Notes: generated from the sequence alone by a model not told the origin. A stretch of 64,000 bases of DNA from Patiria miniata (GCF_015706575.1 NW_024037063.1:8060927-8124926); one strand, 5' to 3'; counted from the stretch's first letter, positions 22,945 to 35,999 are shown. Numbers and translations: made by a program.

Positions 22945-24298
22945 TAGTCCGAGTAACTTGGAGTTGGACCCAACTTATCGCCTTTTTAACATTCGGACAT
23001 GGTCTGGCGATAGTAGGGTCCAAGCTAGCTCTACTGAGTGGAGCGTTGAATTACGGGTACCCCTCCATACCAACGCTCCACCGATTCGCCATACTTTGGT
23101 AGCACCATCACAGTAGCATAGTCACAAACCCACGCGAGGACAAAAAGACCCCAAAAAACCGGTAAAGAGATTACAAATGAGAGAGACAGTTATCCTGGAT
23201 TGATCTATACATTCTTGACATTTCATGAGACCCCTTATATTGTTCCCAAACAGCGAACATTTTGGAAAAAAACAGCAAAATAGTCTGAAAACTTACAGTT
23301 CAATGTGTTTGCATGGAGGCTCAGTTCTTGAATTAGCTTGTCAATGAGGGCGCCTGACGTGACGTCACCGTCGTTGCTCGATCGCGAAGAAAAACAAGTC
23401 GCGCTTTATCAACGACATTCGACAGTATGGGCTTTGAACACACCCAAGGAGCACGTATTATTACACAAAACAGTCGTAGATAAATGTTTGGGAACAATAT
23501 AAGGGGTCTCATGGAATGTCAAGAATGTATAGATCAATCCAGGATAACTGTCTCTCTCATTTGTAATCTCTTTACCGTTTTTTTGGGGTCTTTTTGTCCT
23601 CGCGTGGGTTTGTGACTATGCTACTGTGATGGTTCTACCAAAGTATGGCGAATCGGTGGAGCGTTGGTATGGAGGGGTACCCGTAATTCAACGCTCCACT
23701 CAGTAGAGCTAGAGCTAGGTCCAAGCTAATCCTCATATGCCGAGCAACACAATTCTGTCATTGACCCAAAAACCCAACATTGCCCAACAAAAACATCAGA
23801 TGTCACCCTCAAAATGGCCTACAAATTACTAGATACGCCACCTGAGGTACAAGTAGACATTGATAAATAAGAAGGTTGTACTGAAGTTTACTTACGATCC
23901 GGATGAAAAGTGAAATTTCCTGTTCAATTCCGAGAGCTCCCCTCGCGATCGTGAGCACGTTGAATTTCGATTCGTATACATGAATTGCGATGTGGTCTTC
24001 ATGCCAAGCGTTCATTCGATGGTCCCCGTATCCCGAGTGCGATTCCGTTACAGAGCGCCCGTGATGCATCGATTATGGTCATGAGTAGACTGGATTACGT
24101 TTGTACAAGTGCATTTTAAACAATAAATGGGAGTCAGGAACTAGCTTGTACTGGTTTCCGTCCATAAAATCTGTCCTAGTTCCCGACTCCCTATTAATTG
24201 TGTTGCTCGGCATATAGGGATTAGCTTGGACCCTACTATCGCCAGACTATGTCCGATTGTTAAAAAGGCAATAAGTTGGGTCCAAGTTACTCGGACTA
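22945..24298. mobile_element. TAG...CTA element 4, split by element 2
   Basis: Left end TAGTCCGAGTAACTTGGA, right end inverted as TCCAAGTTACTCGGACTA. Terminal repeats of about 125 bp match almost fully (both hold GGCGATAGTAGGGTCCAAGC), except that element 2 interrupts the left one at 23026. Without the insert the element is about 650 bp. I could not identify its own target duplication. An inner hairpin at 24128-24196 (GGGAGTCAGGAACTAG against CTAGTTCCCGACTCCC) is notable. No transposase is seen. Confidence 0.8.
23026..23717. mobile_element. TAG...CTA element 2: palindromic derivative inside element 4
   Basis: It is flanked by the 9-bp duplication GGTCCAAGC (23017-23025 and 23718-23726), which is element 4 sequence, so it jumped into element 4. 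Both of its arms derive from the right half of element 1. The left arm (23026 to about 23450) is the reverse complement of about 21735-22172, and the right arm (about 23485-23717) repeats about 21937-22172 directly. The result is a near-perfect hairpin with arms of about 230 bp. The last six bases, GAGCTA, are doubled at its right end. Confidence 0.85.
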
Positions 24299-24345
24299 GG
24301 TATGGCCTAGCTCTACTGAGTGGAGCGCTGGAACTTTCCGAACCC
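24299..24345. repeat. Isolated end fragment of the element 1 family
   Basis: CCTAGCTCTACTGAGTGGAG followed by CGCTGGAACTT repeats the first bases of element 1. A similar direct copy, CCTAGCTCTACTGGCG followed by CGAGCGCTGGAACTT, lies at 21037-21068. Both are in the same orientation and may be broken ends of a related insertion. Confidence 0.5.
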
Positions 24346-24670
24346 TCCACCGAATAGGCTAGCCCCACTAGTGTGGCCGCGATATTGCTGCACTGTACCT
24401 CTGGCCACACGCCTGGTTCTCCCCAGTGACCCCACTACTGAGGAGTTTGTCAATAAATGCGCAAATTTTCTTACATAAAGTTGTATTCCATGATGTCTCG
24501 GCTGTTCTTCTCTGAAGTGCTTAGGTGTCCTAATATCCATTTTTGGGGGAGAAATTTAGGCATCTTTCTGGAGCCCATATGCACACGAAAATCACCTGTT
24601 CATGGCAGCCATTTTGAATGTAAAAAGCGATGACCCCAAAGCTGTGACGTCACGTTTATGCAAATCGATC

Positions 24671-24829
24671 TTGTCGCTCAGGTGCGCGAGTTGCAATGCG
24701 ATGGCTGTTTCTTGTACAATTGATTGCCCATACTGTATGGCTGCACGCTATATTATAGCCTACTATTGGTCGAGAAATTGTACAAGAAACAGCAGTCGCA
24801 TCGCAACTCGCAAGCCTGCTGAGCGACAA
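24671..24829. mobile_element. Short hairpin MITE, 159 bp
   Basis: Left arm TTGTCGCTCAGGTGCGCGAG onward and right arm ending AGCCTGCTGAGCGACAA are inverted over about 52 bp with small gaps; both hold CTGTTTCTTGTACAATT or its complement. The loop of about 50 bases contains the small palindrome CCATACTGTATGG. No clear target duplication was found. Confidence 0.75.
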
Positions 24830-27800
24830 TCTTCCGAAAATCTAAAATACATTGTGGAACTTGTAGCACTCGTACAAAGATGAAAATTTATGAAATAATT
24901 TTGTGGCGGTCATTGGGTAAAAACTGAAACTTAAATAGGAGACTAAAATATCTTTTGAAACACACAATTTTTTTGAGTAATCTAAAATCGCTTTTAATAG
25001 GAACTGTATTCAAACAAGTTTGATATCCATGAATGCTTTTTTACGCTGAGCGATATAATATACATATATTGCGCATGTGGTTACCTGCCAACATGGCCAT
25101 TCATACTCAGTAACACTGCTTGCTGTGTTTTTCCCCCATGGCATTATCCATAGCTTAGGCTAATTATTCATTCTTTTAGTGTATTTTTACCCCAGCTATT
25201 ATGATGTTATCCATACGTGTATTTCCTTTTCTTTTTTAAGATTTAATTTACTTTTCCTTCTAAAGGAAAAGTAAAGTCTGAGAAACATTCGGTTGACAAT
25301 GGTCAACTGCTTAGCTACACGTATATAGCCACTGTAGTTCATTTTTTTCAAAACGGAAGTTAAGTCTGAGAATCATTTGGTTGTAAATTACATTAGCAGC
25401 AGGAGCATGAATTATTTCACCAAAATTGACTTTCAACAGTTAACTTACAAGTTTTATTCTTGTAGGGTCAGACTATTCATTTAGAAATATAACTTGGAAC
25501 TGTTCCTATGGAGATACAATGCATCATGGGTACCATAAATAATGCCTGCCTTATATATGCATGCTTAGTGCATGTACTATGCACTTCCCTCAATATTACC
25601 ATCTAAAAGCTTCTCTGTCTGCATTCTTAAAGTGATATCGTCAGTCGCATTTCATTTGTCACTCGCATTTCATTTGTCACTCGCATTTCAAATTTCAAGG
25701 GCTCTCTATTATAATGTGCTGGGTTTTTGGTTTTAAAGGCCCATGCTTTTATACTTGGTATTGGTGGGAGAAGTAAATTATCAATTATCAGCAATATGAT
25801 CACTAACTAGTTTAAAATAATAATAATAATAATAAGGTCTTTTCGTCACTCGCATTTCATATGGCTAAGCGTCCACAGCTTTGCACCTGTACATGTCTAT
25901 AGAAAAGTCATGGGCAGATTTTTTTTTATATTGTTTTTAAGGTATAAAGTCATACTACTATTTACTAAATTGCATAATAAGTTTGTGACTAATGCTTTTT
26001 CCAAGAAAAATATGCAAACAAATGAAAATGCACATAAAGTAGTACCTTTTAAAAGCCAAACATCACCAGGAAGAAACGTGACATATTTCATAGAAAATGA
26101 TGGAGATTTGACTAAAAAGGTTTATATCCAGGTCCTTACATCTATTAGCAATAACTTATGAAATGAAAAGGGGCCATGTCCCTGTTTGCTTGGAGTTGCC
26201 CATGTACTTCACAGGGCCCTCACTTTTTGTTCATCGTGTGAAACACTCATTTTGTTTTAAAAACCAGGCCACACATCTCTGTAAATGGTTCGAGCTAGCA
26301 ACCTTTGAACCACAGATCTGCTCATATTTGTGTAACCCCTCAAAGCTTGCCTCAAAGGCAGACAGTTGGCCAGATAAATGGCATCATGTTTCATGTTCAG
26401 ACACAAAGTGCGCTGTTGGTAAAGAACTACAAGATGTCTCGAAGTCTCCATGGGATCTCTGTTCTTTTATTCATTCACAATGCAAATGTAACTCGAGAAG
26501 TTGAGAATAATCAATCAAAATCTTGCTGTTATCATTAGAAAACAGTATTCACAATATTCAGTGTAATTCTATCAATGGTCTTTATACTGGTACAAAGATG
26601 CTGTTTTATAAGGGAATAATAATGTGCTTTGCCGGTTTTAAACAATTGTACGTTTATTCATTATCGGCGACCAGGCCCCTTGCCAGGTTTAAACATACTT
26701 GTTTAATACCGGCCAAGCACATTCCAATACCTTTCGGTCTAAAAGTCAAAACAAGTCAAACAATTATAAATTTCGAATGATTTTGTTCAACAATTCTACC
26801 TCATGTTTTGTGAACCACCCCTCTAGCTGTGTTAATGGTACATGTATGAGCCTCGCACAAGTAGTACTAAAAATCTCCTTATATGGCGATGTTGTGCAGA
26901 ATACAGCGGTGCCGGGAAAAAAGTGTTTAAAGCCAGTCGGTGTTTTATCAACCATTTAAAACCACCCATGTGAACCATTTTGAAACAAGTTAAAAGGCCC
27001 TTTTTCTTCTTTTCTGTGAAGTTTGTTCAATAAAAGCTTCACGAAAAAAAGTCAGGTTTAGGATTACTACACTTAAAAAGACTGCACCGTTCATGTAACA
27101 TGATATGCAGAGAGTACATTGTATGGCCATGCATACAGCTTACATTATGAGTCATCATAAGGATGTACATGTAGGTAGAGTATCAATTTAGCCGTGCATT
27201 GATGCTGTTATTATTCGCATACTACATGTATGTATGCAACCTCCGCGCTGTATCTTGAGCCATCATCACAGCCCAATATTTGCCCTCTTGATTTGCCCCG
27301 GGCAGGTTTGTGCAGTTCTGTTTCTTCTGGCTCAACTGGGGGATGTCAATTTGTCACTAATCGGTTGCTCCCGTTTCACACTGGCCGCACAATTTGGCAT
27401 TTATTAGCAAATAGGTTATTGCCAGTAGTGTGTCATCATGGATGTTAACTATATGGGCAAGCGGGTTTTAGCAAGCTGAGTGTACATATTAAGATGCTGT
27501 GGCACACTCTATGCATTTATATATTATCCTCAATACCCCCTGGGGAATAATGAAAGAAGTAGAATTATGCTAGGTTAAATTCAATTAATAAACTGAAATA
27601 AGTTACATGTTTGATGAAGCAAAACAAAAGGAAATGAATAATTCAAAGTTAATATTTGAGCAAAACCTGCAGACTTACATGTACAATGCAGTGCAGTTTT
27701 TAAGACTTAAAATAATGGCACTAAATGATAACCCTGTAAGGACATCACAATGATCACGCGTTTTTTTTTTTACGTCATTGCAAATATCACAAACTTTTGC

Positions 27801-30323
27801 ATTTTTGTTGAAACCTCACAGATATTTGCGATGTTTATCACAAATATCTGTGACGTTTCAATGAAAGCGTCATCTTAAAGAGATTTGTGATAAGGAGCAA
27901 AAACAATTATTTTTGAAGAATGTCTGCTGTGTGCCATATAAATGTATACTTTTGTTGACCATATTTGTATTGACATGCAGTTCAGGTAATGGTTTTATCT
28001 GTAGCATAGACAACAAATACTTTTACATGCTTTCTCATGTATGCCCGGGTATTAGCAACCAACCTTGACACAAAGTCCTGGACTACAATGTAGATGTAAT
28101 GTTTTCTGTACAGCGTTTAAAAGATGTGACCTGTGACATTTGGCCAAGATTTGTCGTCAATGGATACAAATTACAATTACAAAATTGAATGAAATGAAAT
28201 ACATAGAATAAAAAGCAGAAACAAATGATTGTGTGTACATTGTGAATTTTCTTTGGTTGTTTGCTTTGATGAACATACATACATGTACATACTGTAGCTG
28301 TGTTAAATTATGGAAGCCAGGTGTTGAGAGAGAGATGAGTGCCTTGTTACTGGCCTCGGATCATGTGCTGTGTAGGGAGCTTGCAGTATAGACTCTACAC
28401 AACAGGATAGATGAAAATACATGTAGTCTGGTTCCCCCCCCCCCCCCTATCAGTATGTAGAGATCAAGGACAATCATATTGCAGGGTAGATCTCCCTGTG
28501 CTGAAAAGCAACCCTAAAATAAAACATTTTTTTTCAGAAGGTTGCAGATGCCCAAAATAATAGGAGTTTTGTTTTTGTGAAAGTAAAATTTAAAATGTAG
28601 ATGTACATGTATACACGTACCCGGTACATTGAAAGGCAGCGTATACCATGTACACTTAAAATCCATCTTTTATACACTGTTAGTCACAGGGCTTTGGATA
28701 TTATTTCCCCCAACCGTGTTGAAATCATCACAGGTCCACCGTAACTCAGGTAGACAAGGCGTACCATTCACCCTTACTACATGTATGCTGTGTACTTGGA
28801 TCGGCTGTAGATCTGACATATTTCTACCTGAGTAGAACCTCTCATCGGTGGTCCTGACCAGGGTTGGATGTTACCCCTGTAGAGTGCCGGACCCGTGTAG
28901 AAGCCGTGTTGGATTCTTGCTAGTGTGAAAGGGGTTCCCCGAATCTCCGTGTTGGAGTGGGTCCGACATGAAGTTTTCAGATTTATAATATCAAAGGCCT
29001 TTACACATTTTGCCCTACTGCATTTACATGTAGCTTACCATAGCTCCATTAGCAAACCAATTGTCGTACTGTTGACTGAAAACATTAGATGGCCATGATC
29101 CGAATTTCAAAGAAATGCAGGGTATTAGACTCAGGAGACCTTGTTATTATTTGCTACATGTATATACCGGTATTCATGTATGCATAGCCTTCATTAGAAG
29201 AATAACCCAGCCCTTTCATTGTGCAGTACAGCAGTACCAAGCTTCCAGGCCCAAGACTAAAATGCCAGCTCCGGAAATTTATACAAGAGACTTGCTTATT
29301 GTAGCAAATATAAATGTGTTTGGTCAGCATATTAATAATAGAATGTGGGGGAAACAAATTATAGCCAAATACCGCTAGACTTGAATCATACCATAAATGT
29401 ATGTACTTCACATGTACACATGTATGTATGGTCCTTTTTCTCACAAAATTGGGTCGGCCACTTATCATTTCATGCCTTACCAAAGGCAGCAATCGAAAAA
29501 GCTTTTTAATTTGATTTTTTTTCCATCTCGGTATTCTGGACAAGCAGGGAAGAAATTGCATTATGTCGGATGAGTCATGTTATTGTTTAATGGCAGTGGT
29601 CTTTTTTCTGGTTACAGATGAAAAGTGACAAAGTACATAAATGTATGTTGCACATGTAGTACATGTACCTACAATGTTTATATCTCCTGATGCAGAGCAT
29701 CAACATGTAAACTCACATAATGTTATGTCCGTTGCTTCTCAGCTACCATGGCTACTAGTACATGTACCAGTATACTGCTGCCTTGTGGCACAGTGTTTAT
29801 TTATACTGTCAATCTGAGATGATTTAAGATGAATTGATGCTTGGAAAGAGAACTGTACATGTGCATCTACATGTTAGAGTGGTAGTCACAATTTCTTTTA
29901 GAGTGTTATTTTTATAAGGAGTAATAGGCAGGTTTCTTTGAGGCGGTAGAGGGATTCATGGTTTACATTACATGTAAAGTAATTGTATTAGAAAAGATAA
30001 CAGCAAACAATTAACAAAATAATCAGGTTTCCAACTGATGAAAAAGTGAGGACAGGACAGCACTGGGTCTGTTGATTAGGTTTGAATTTTTTTTGTCTTG
30101 TTCTTCAATCACAATAAATTATGCGTTTGTGTTCGTATACATGTGTGCATGCATGAAGGCATCATTAGAAATAATGGTTAATCTGTAAACAGTGTCTTTC
30201 AATTAAAGATGCATAGTTTATGCGTTATAATAGAAGATGAATACATGTACATGTAGATAATACCTGATGAAACTTACCAGTGACCAGGCAGTGGAAGTCC
30301 ATTCATAATATGTAAGCCAGAGG
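24830..30323 (+). other. Long intron stretch, gene-free
   Basis: It would be intron 1 of the gene starting at 20781. Visible features are an 18-bp tandem (TCACTCGCATTTCATTTG) about 2.5 times at 25655-25700 with another unit at 25845, a TAA microsatellite at 25818-25835, a hairpin at 27808-27861, and many TACATGTA and ACCGGTA words. Open frames here lack splice context and codon structure. Confidence 0.55.
27808..27861. repeat. Imperfect hairpin of 25-bp arms
   Basis: TTGAAACCTCACAGATATTT and its counterpart AAATATCTGTGACGTTTCAA pair with few mismatches around a loop of about four bases. The size resembles a small foldback or a precursor-RNA hairpin. There is no direct evidence of transcription. 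Confidence 0.6.
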
Positions 30324-30847
30324 TTCAAGGGAAGGTACAACATTTGCAAACATCAAAAAAAGAAATGATCAAATTATCATGAAATATCTTACTGGATTGT
30401 TAGGGAATGACAGTCTAAAGCATCCTGTAAAATCGTGACTCCTTGTGTGCTGAAATTTTCAAGAAAACTTGTGTTTTTCCAACGCTGGTCAGCCGACCAG
30501 CGTTGGAGAAAACTGGCTTTTTTCAAAAACTGCTCCTGCTTTTTCATATTTAGTTATTCCGCATTTTCTTTGCAATCGATGACACAATTGTGAATGGGTT
30601 CAAGCCTGCTAGACTGATTCTCTGACCTTACAATTCCCCAAAGTCTATAAATTCTTCTGTTTCACCTTAAGTGGAGTCAGGGAACCAGATTACAAGAGCA
30701 TGGTTGGTTTTCTTGGATTTTCCAACATCTCTGAGCCCAAAACGTGAAGCAAGTCAATTTAACAATATTTGCTATAACATACTAATCCTCGAAATCTATT
30801 TATTTCTGAAAATTGCAGCAAAAGCAAATGTTGTACATTCCCTTTAA
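30324..30847. mobile_element. TTAA-ended MITE family, copy 1 (about 524 bp)
   Basis: The left end is TTCAAGGGAAGGTACAACAT (family form TTAAAGGGAATATACAACAT) and the right end is ATGTTGTACATTCCCTTTAA. The element holds a perfect stem CCAACGCTGGTC / GACCAGCGTTGG at 30479-30506 around AGCC. Four copies occur in this window. TTAA ends suggest a TTAA target, as in piggyBac or Kolobok, but a plain TA duplication cannot be excluded. Non-coding. Confidence 0.8.
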
Positions 30848-31398
30848 CATACAATGTACCGTATATCATTTCATTTCATTAGCTAATTGCTTTTTATTGA
30901 CATGTCATGTCAGTATTTGCTTTTATGGTAATGTGTACATATGTACATGAATTACATGTGCACTACAGTAGGGTGACCAGTAATGGAAGGTGCATCGGTA
31001 GATGGTGCCCACACTACCTCTTTTCACACAATGCACACTACATTTTGTCTGGAGTTGTTAAAAATCAGGATTGAAAAAATAAAATTGAAATCAATATTTT
31101 ATTTGAACAAGATTTTTAAAAATAGCTTTTTTGATTTTGAGTTACAGGGTACTTGTACTATTTATGCAATTTGTAAATTGATTACCATTGAACGTCAAGT
31201 GCATCTACCGGTAGGATAATGACCAATGTCAAAATAGGTTTAAAATGGATGGCAAGACTTATTGAATTGTTACATTAGTTAATAATTAATTAGGTGTTTC
31301 TTCTCTTGTAATAAACAGAAAAATCTAAACATTCAATTTATTTTAACCAACAACATTTGAACTTGAATATTTTTATCCTTCTTGTACGCCTCCTCCCC

Positions 31399-31638
31399 TT
31401 AAAGGTAAGATACAACATTTGCAAACATCAAAAAGAATGATCAAATTACCACTGGACTGTTAGGGAATGACAGTCTAAAGCGTCCCGTACAATCATGGCT
31501 CCTGGTGAGCTGACATTTTTATGTAAAGTGGTATTTTTGTAACAATTTCCAATGCTGGTCGGCCGAAACTGCTCCTACTTTTTCATATTGAGTTATTCCG
31601 CATTTTCTTCGCAATTGATAACACAACTGTGAAGGGGT
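31399..31638. mobile_element. TTAA-ended MITE family, copy 2 (left part only)
   Basis: It begins TTAAAGGTAAGATACAACAT and follows the left half of copy 1 (GGGAATGACAGTCTAAAGCG, ATTCCGCATTTTCTTCGCAA). The right half is missing, and the stem is reduced to CCAATGCTGGTCGGCCG. Confidence 0.75.
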
Positions 31639-31699
31639 ACATCATGTAAAAAGACACCATGTAAAAAGTACATGTATATTCATGCCATTAAGTGTTAGC

Positions 31700-32224
31700 C
31701 TTGGTGTCTTTGCATCTGGTGCAATGTGAAAAACCTCATGAACCCACCACAGTACCTATGCATATTTCAAATCTATGCATTTCGGGCATGCATGTTGATG
31801 CGGGTGGATTGTGAACACTGACAAATTAGACAGAGTCAAGAGATCAATATCAGTCATGAAGTCTGCAAACTCAGTCTAGAATGTAATACTACACATCAGA
31901 ATCTGGAGTGAGTTTAGCAGGACTGTAGAAATTGATCATTCCTATTCCAGCTGTGAAACTGATGACACACCATGAGCTTTAACATGATTAAAGATACGCA
32001 GGCATTAAAAGACAGGTACATGTATGCATCATAGGAGCCAATATTCATGGCACTGATTACAGATTAGCAGATGATTAATAGATGTGTTAACTATCTATAG
32101 TTTGCATGGGTGTGCTAGAAGGTGGGCATGTATTCTACATGTTTCAATGAACGGTGGTGTTTTTTTAATTGCTATATTTTTTCTAACAATACCAAAGTTA
32201 AGTTACTCACTTTTGAATGTGACA
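31700..32224 (+). other. Intron stretch, gene-free
   Basis: No exon, RNA gene or bounded element recognised. Confidence 0.4.
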
Positions 32225-32574
32225 TTAACCCTCCTGCTGTCTGAACAGCCACAGACAGTCAAAAAATCAGTCCTCTTCCCCAGCCATGCCTTTTACACAC
32301 GCTAGTCACCAACAGTCAGATCATATTTGAAGCAAGCACTGTGACTGGTCAAATTCAGTCAACAGACAAAAGCAGGCCAGTGGTAGGCACAGCTGGCTTA
32401 TCAATCACCTACAGTCAAAGCATAGCTGTATCAAGTTACACAAACAGTCAGAACCTGTTAATCCTACTAAGTATGCAGGCAGCATTCAACTGCTAAAACA
32501 GTCACTTGACTGATTTTGACTGAAAGGACAACCTTGCACAGAAGTATGTTTCTACGTTTGCATAGGAGGGTTAA
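32225..32574. mobile_element. CAGTCA-rich element with TTAACCCTCCT ends
   Basis: The ends TTAACCCTCCT (32225-32235) and AGGAGGGTTAA (32564-32574) are perfect 11-bp inverted repeats. The 350-bp body is full of CAGTCA words. A diverged second copy ends at 55090. It is non-coding. The TTAA termini suggest a TTAA or TA target. Confidence 0.75.
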
Positions 32575-35182
32575 AAGAAAAAGTTGGCCTACATTTAGTT
32601 ATGAAATAATTACTGAACAAATTTCAAACTTGTTTGCGACCAACAGAAATTAAATTATCTTGTGGTACACTGGTTCCTGCCCCCTATCAGAATCAATAAT
32701 GTAGGAACCAGGTTAATGTGTCACTGCAAAAGCTGTCCAAAGTAAAAGCCGTTTTTTAAGAGGGTTGCAGATGCAAAATTATAAAAAAGTAGGTTTTTAT
32801 GGGGCAGGGTTAAAATAAGACATACAATTTGAAAATTTGAAGGAGAAAAAAATAACAGTGATTTTGTTGAAGGTACACAGAACTATTAAAGATGGTGGAT
32901 TGTACTTGTGGAGGTTTTGGTGCTTTACATTTGCTGGTCTCCATTCCCTAGTTTAGAGAAATGTGGTGTGGTTAAAGCTGTGAATGAAATAATGCCAGTT
33001 TTAGCCCTGCGGTGAGAAAAACACAAATTGAAAACACAATGCACAAAGACTTGTCGCTGTCTGACTCAGTTGAAATCTTTTGAAGCAAAAGATTTAAAAT
33101 TGCATTGTACCCAATCCCAGCAGGGAAATGAAACTTGGTTTCTGGCCTGGCATTGTTGCTCTTTATTTGGTAAAGAATTTGTAAGAGGATGTGGTTATCA
33201 AGACACAGCAGGACTCAGTTAATATGGGTTTTTCCCCCCATTGTTGTAAAGCATTTGCAAAATAAACCTTTGCCTTATTCTCCAACATTGGACACTCCTC
33301 AGGGGTCCTTATTAATACAGTTGTAAATAACTGTTTGATTGTTGCCATCAAATTGTTTCATTATACTCTACAAGCTGCACACAAGTTAGTGGCCACAGCA
33401 ATCTCTCTGTGCTTTCATGACCATTGCAAATTGTATTCATTGTAGGTTGTTAATTCATAACACTTGTGCTTTTAACCATTAGCATGAAGTGGAGATTAAG
33501 ATTTTATCTGAAAATATAAGGCTGCTTCCTGTCTGAAACCAGAAAGTCATGATATTCAGTTCCATCGATGACACAGCTACCATAGAAGCTCTTGTCTTGA
33601 TTTATGACTGTCATCATGTGTTGGGCCAGTAGTTTATAACATGCTCAATATCCTAGTAACCTGCCATCATGATTGTAATGCTAATCCTTTGACACACTCT
33701 GCGCAATCAGCGAGATGGCTCTACGTCATTGGCTGGCTGTGGGGGAACACATATAGTCATGATTCTTTCTTTCATTTTTTTTTTGACATTCACACAAATA
33801 TGCACAAATCCAAAAGCCTTGAGACTTTATGATGTACGGTACCTTGATTCTTGTCATTTGCTTCATTTTCTTCTGGCTAGTAGTAGATTTAGTACTTGGA
33901 TATTAAAAGTGCATGTCCACATTTTTTTTTAGAACAGCCGTGATATCAACTGCCGCCAAAATATTGGTTCTCTTTTGAGGTAAACTGTTTGCCCTATACA
34001 AGCTGTTGAAAAATGGTAAATTTCATCTCCATATTTCTTCTTGAAATGTACAGTGCAATATGTAGCTTTGTGCAAATACAGGCCCATCTGTGCACAGATT
34101 TAAATTGGTTTTGTAAAAGTGTCAGTGATTTGTACTCATAGTACCGGTAGTTTACTCACCAAATAATTAAGTTATCAAAATGCTGTCAGAACCAAAGTAT
34201 GAATGAAATGTAATAGCCTTGAGTTGCGCATGAATGGTGTTCCTAAATGGCAGAACCTTCTGCTTGTCTCTAATTTCTAAATCAACTGTTAATAATTTCC
34301 TGATATTCTTACATTTCATTTGGTCAAGTTTCGGTACATACATGTATGTACACCGAGCTGAGTTATATTTAAACACAGGACAAATGCAAATTATTGCTTT
34401 TTCATTTTGACATTATTGAATCAACAATTATCTTTTTGCTAACTGCCTTTTATGTATTAAAATGTTTTCTTGTCATAGAATTATTTCTATTGACAAATTT
34501 TGCAGTGCTTTTTTTTTTTTTACAAATGGCTAGGTACATGTACCGGTACCAGTATGTCAAAAAAGTGGCATTCTCTGTGTCATGTATGCCCATCCTATAC
34601 TCGCACAAATTGCAAACTAGATTTCTTCAATTCCTTTTTATGCGCAGTTTCAAATTTTAGCCAATCCAATCTGTCATCCATCCTTATACATGCTTTCCTG
34701 TTGGTATGTAGAGCAATTACCTGTTTTTTCCTTTTCTACTGGCCTTTTGGAATGTGTAATCTTCTTGCACAATTTGACCACATCAATATCTTTCTAGCTC
34801 TCTGTAAGTTGGGTTTCTGATGGCATAATCAGTTACAGTGCTGTGGCTATGACCACAGATTCTGCATAATGCTGGATTATGCAGCCTTCAGTGGTCAGCG
34901 TTGGAATTACATACAGCCTTGGCCTTAGCAGACTGAAATTTATGAATGGAAACAGCAGGAGGAAAAACCACAGATCGCTCTTACGAATTGACACACAGTA
35001 TCATATGTATGTACATGTATACATGTATGTACATGTACATGTACATGTATGCTTCATTCGTGTAATGTGTACAGATATTTGTGGTTGAGGGGTGTATGGA
35101 AGGGAGGATGAAATGCAGTATGTTCTAGAATCAAAGTTCAGAAACACCTCATGAATTAGAATGACACTTAACCATAATCACT
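32575..35182 (+). other. Intron stretch, gene-free
   Basis: No supported gene. The stretch around 34980-35055 is a low-complexity run of ACATGTA words. Confidence 0.45.
34999..35052. repeat. ACATGTA microsatellite-like run
   Basis: Imperfect overlapping units of the palindromic word TACATGTA in a row. The same word is scattered over 25-64 kb. Confidence 0.7.
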
Positions 35183-35503
35183 TTTAGGGAAGATACATGT
35201 ACAACATTTGCAAACATCAAAAAACGAAACAGTCAAATTATCACGAAATACACGCCTGCTAGTGCTAGACTGATTTTCTGATCTTAAAATTCCCCAAAGT
35301 CTATAAATTGCTCTGTTTCATCTTAAGTGGGGTCAGGGAACCAGACTACAAGAATATGATTGGTTTTCTTGGTTTTTCCAGCATCTACGCACCCAAAACG
35401 TGAAAAAGGTCAGTGTAACAATATTTCCTATAACATTCTAATCTTCCAAATCCATTTATTTCTGAAAATTGCAGCAAAAGCAAATGTTCTACATTCCCTT
35501 TAA
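35183..35503. mobile_element. TTAA-ended MITE family, copy 3 (internally shorter)
   Basis: Both ends are present (TTTTAGGGAAGATAC and TTCTACATTCCCTTTAA), but the central part with the stem is missing, giving about 321 bp. It is close to copy 1 in its right half (CCAAAGTCTATAAATT, GGGAACCAGACTACAAGAAT). Confidence 0.75.
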
Positions 35504-35866
35504 GTCTTCTGTTCTGAATGTTTGCATTTTTTGGACAGTGACAATAACATGTAAAGTAAAGCAAATTCTTATAGGCCTAATAATGTATAGATTTCAAAAC
35601 ATCCGTTTTAAGATTAATAATTCATTCTAGAGCCTTCAATACATACAACTAAAACTTGTTAGATGTTTTATCTCACAGTAATTTTGTCTCTCCGCTCCAA
35701 ATCTTTTAATTTAAATAGGTATGTTTTTATGCACATGTACATGTACATCACGAGATTCAGAGAACATTACATGTGTACATGCACATGTAAAATATACATT
35801 TCGGGCTACTAATCAGTTTGAGTGACATACATGTACCCGGTATATACGAACCTCAGAGTTGAAGTG

Positions 35867-35891
35867 GGGGGGGGGGGGGGGGGGGGGGGGG
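35867..35891. repeat. G homopolymer, about 25 bases
   Basis: Uninterrupted G run, possibly the inner edge of an old insertion. It could form a quadruplex on the + strand. Confidence 0.85.
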
Positions 35892-35999
35892 TGCTTAGGA
35901 CAAAATTGAAATAGAAGTAGTTGGGAAGATTTGAAATGCACTTTAGAAAATGACATGTTGATTGCTCATTCAAAGTCCAATGGATTAGCATAAGGGCAA

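Noticed and set aside
22945-24298. A 9-bp target duplication for element 4
   Set aside because: The flanks just outside TAG and CTA (TACTAGAAC and GGTATGGCC) do not match; the left flank belongs to element 3's duplication.
25655-25860. A CRISPR-like array from the CACTCGCATTTCATTTG units
   Set aside because: Units are directly adjacent without unique spacers, and the context is eukaryotic intron; it is a small tandem repeat.
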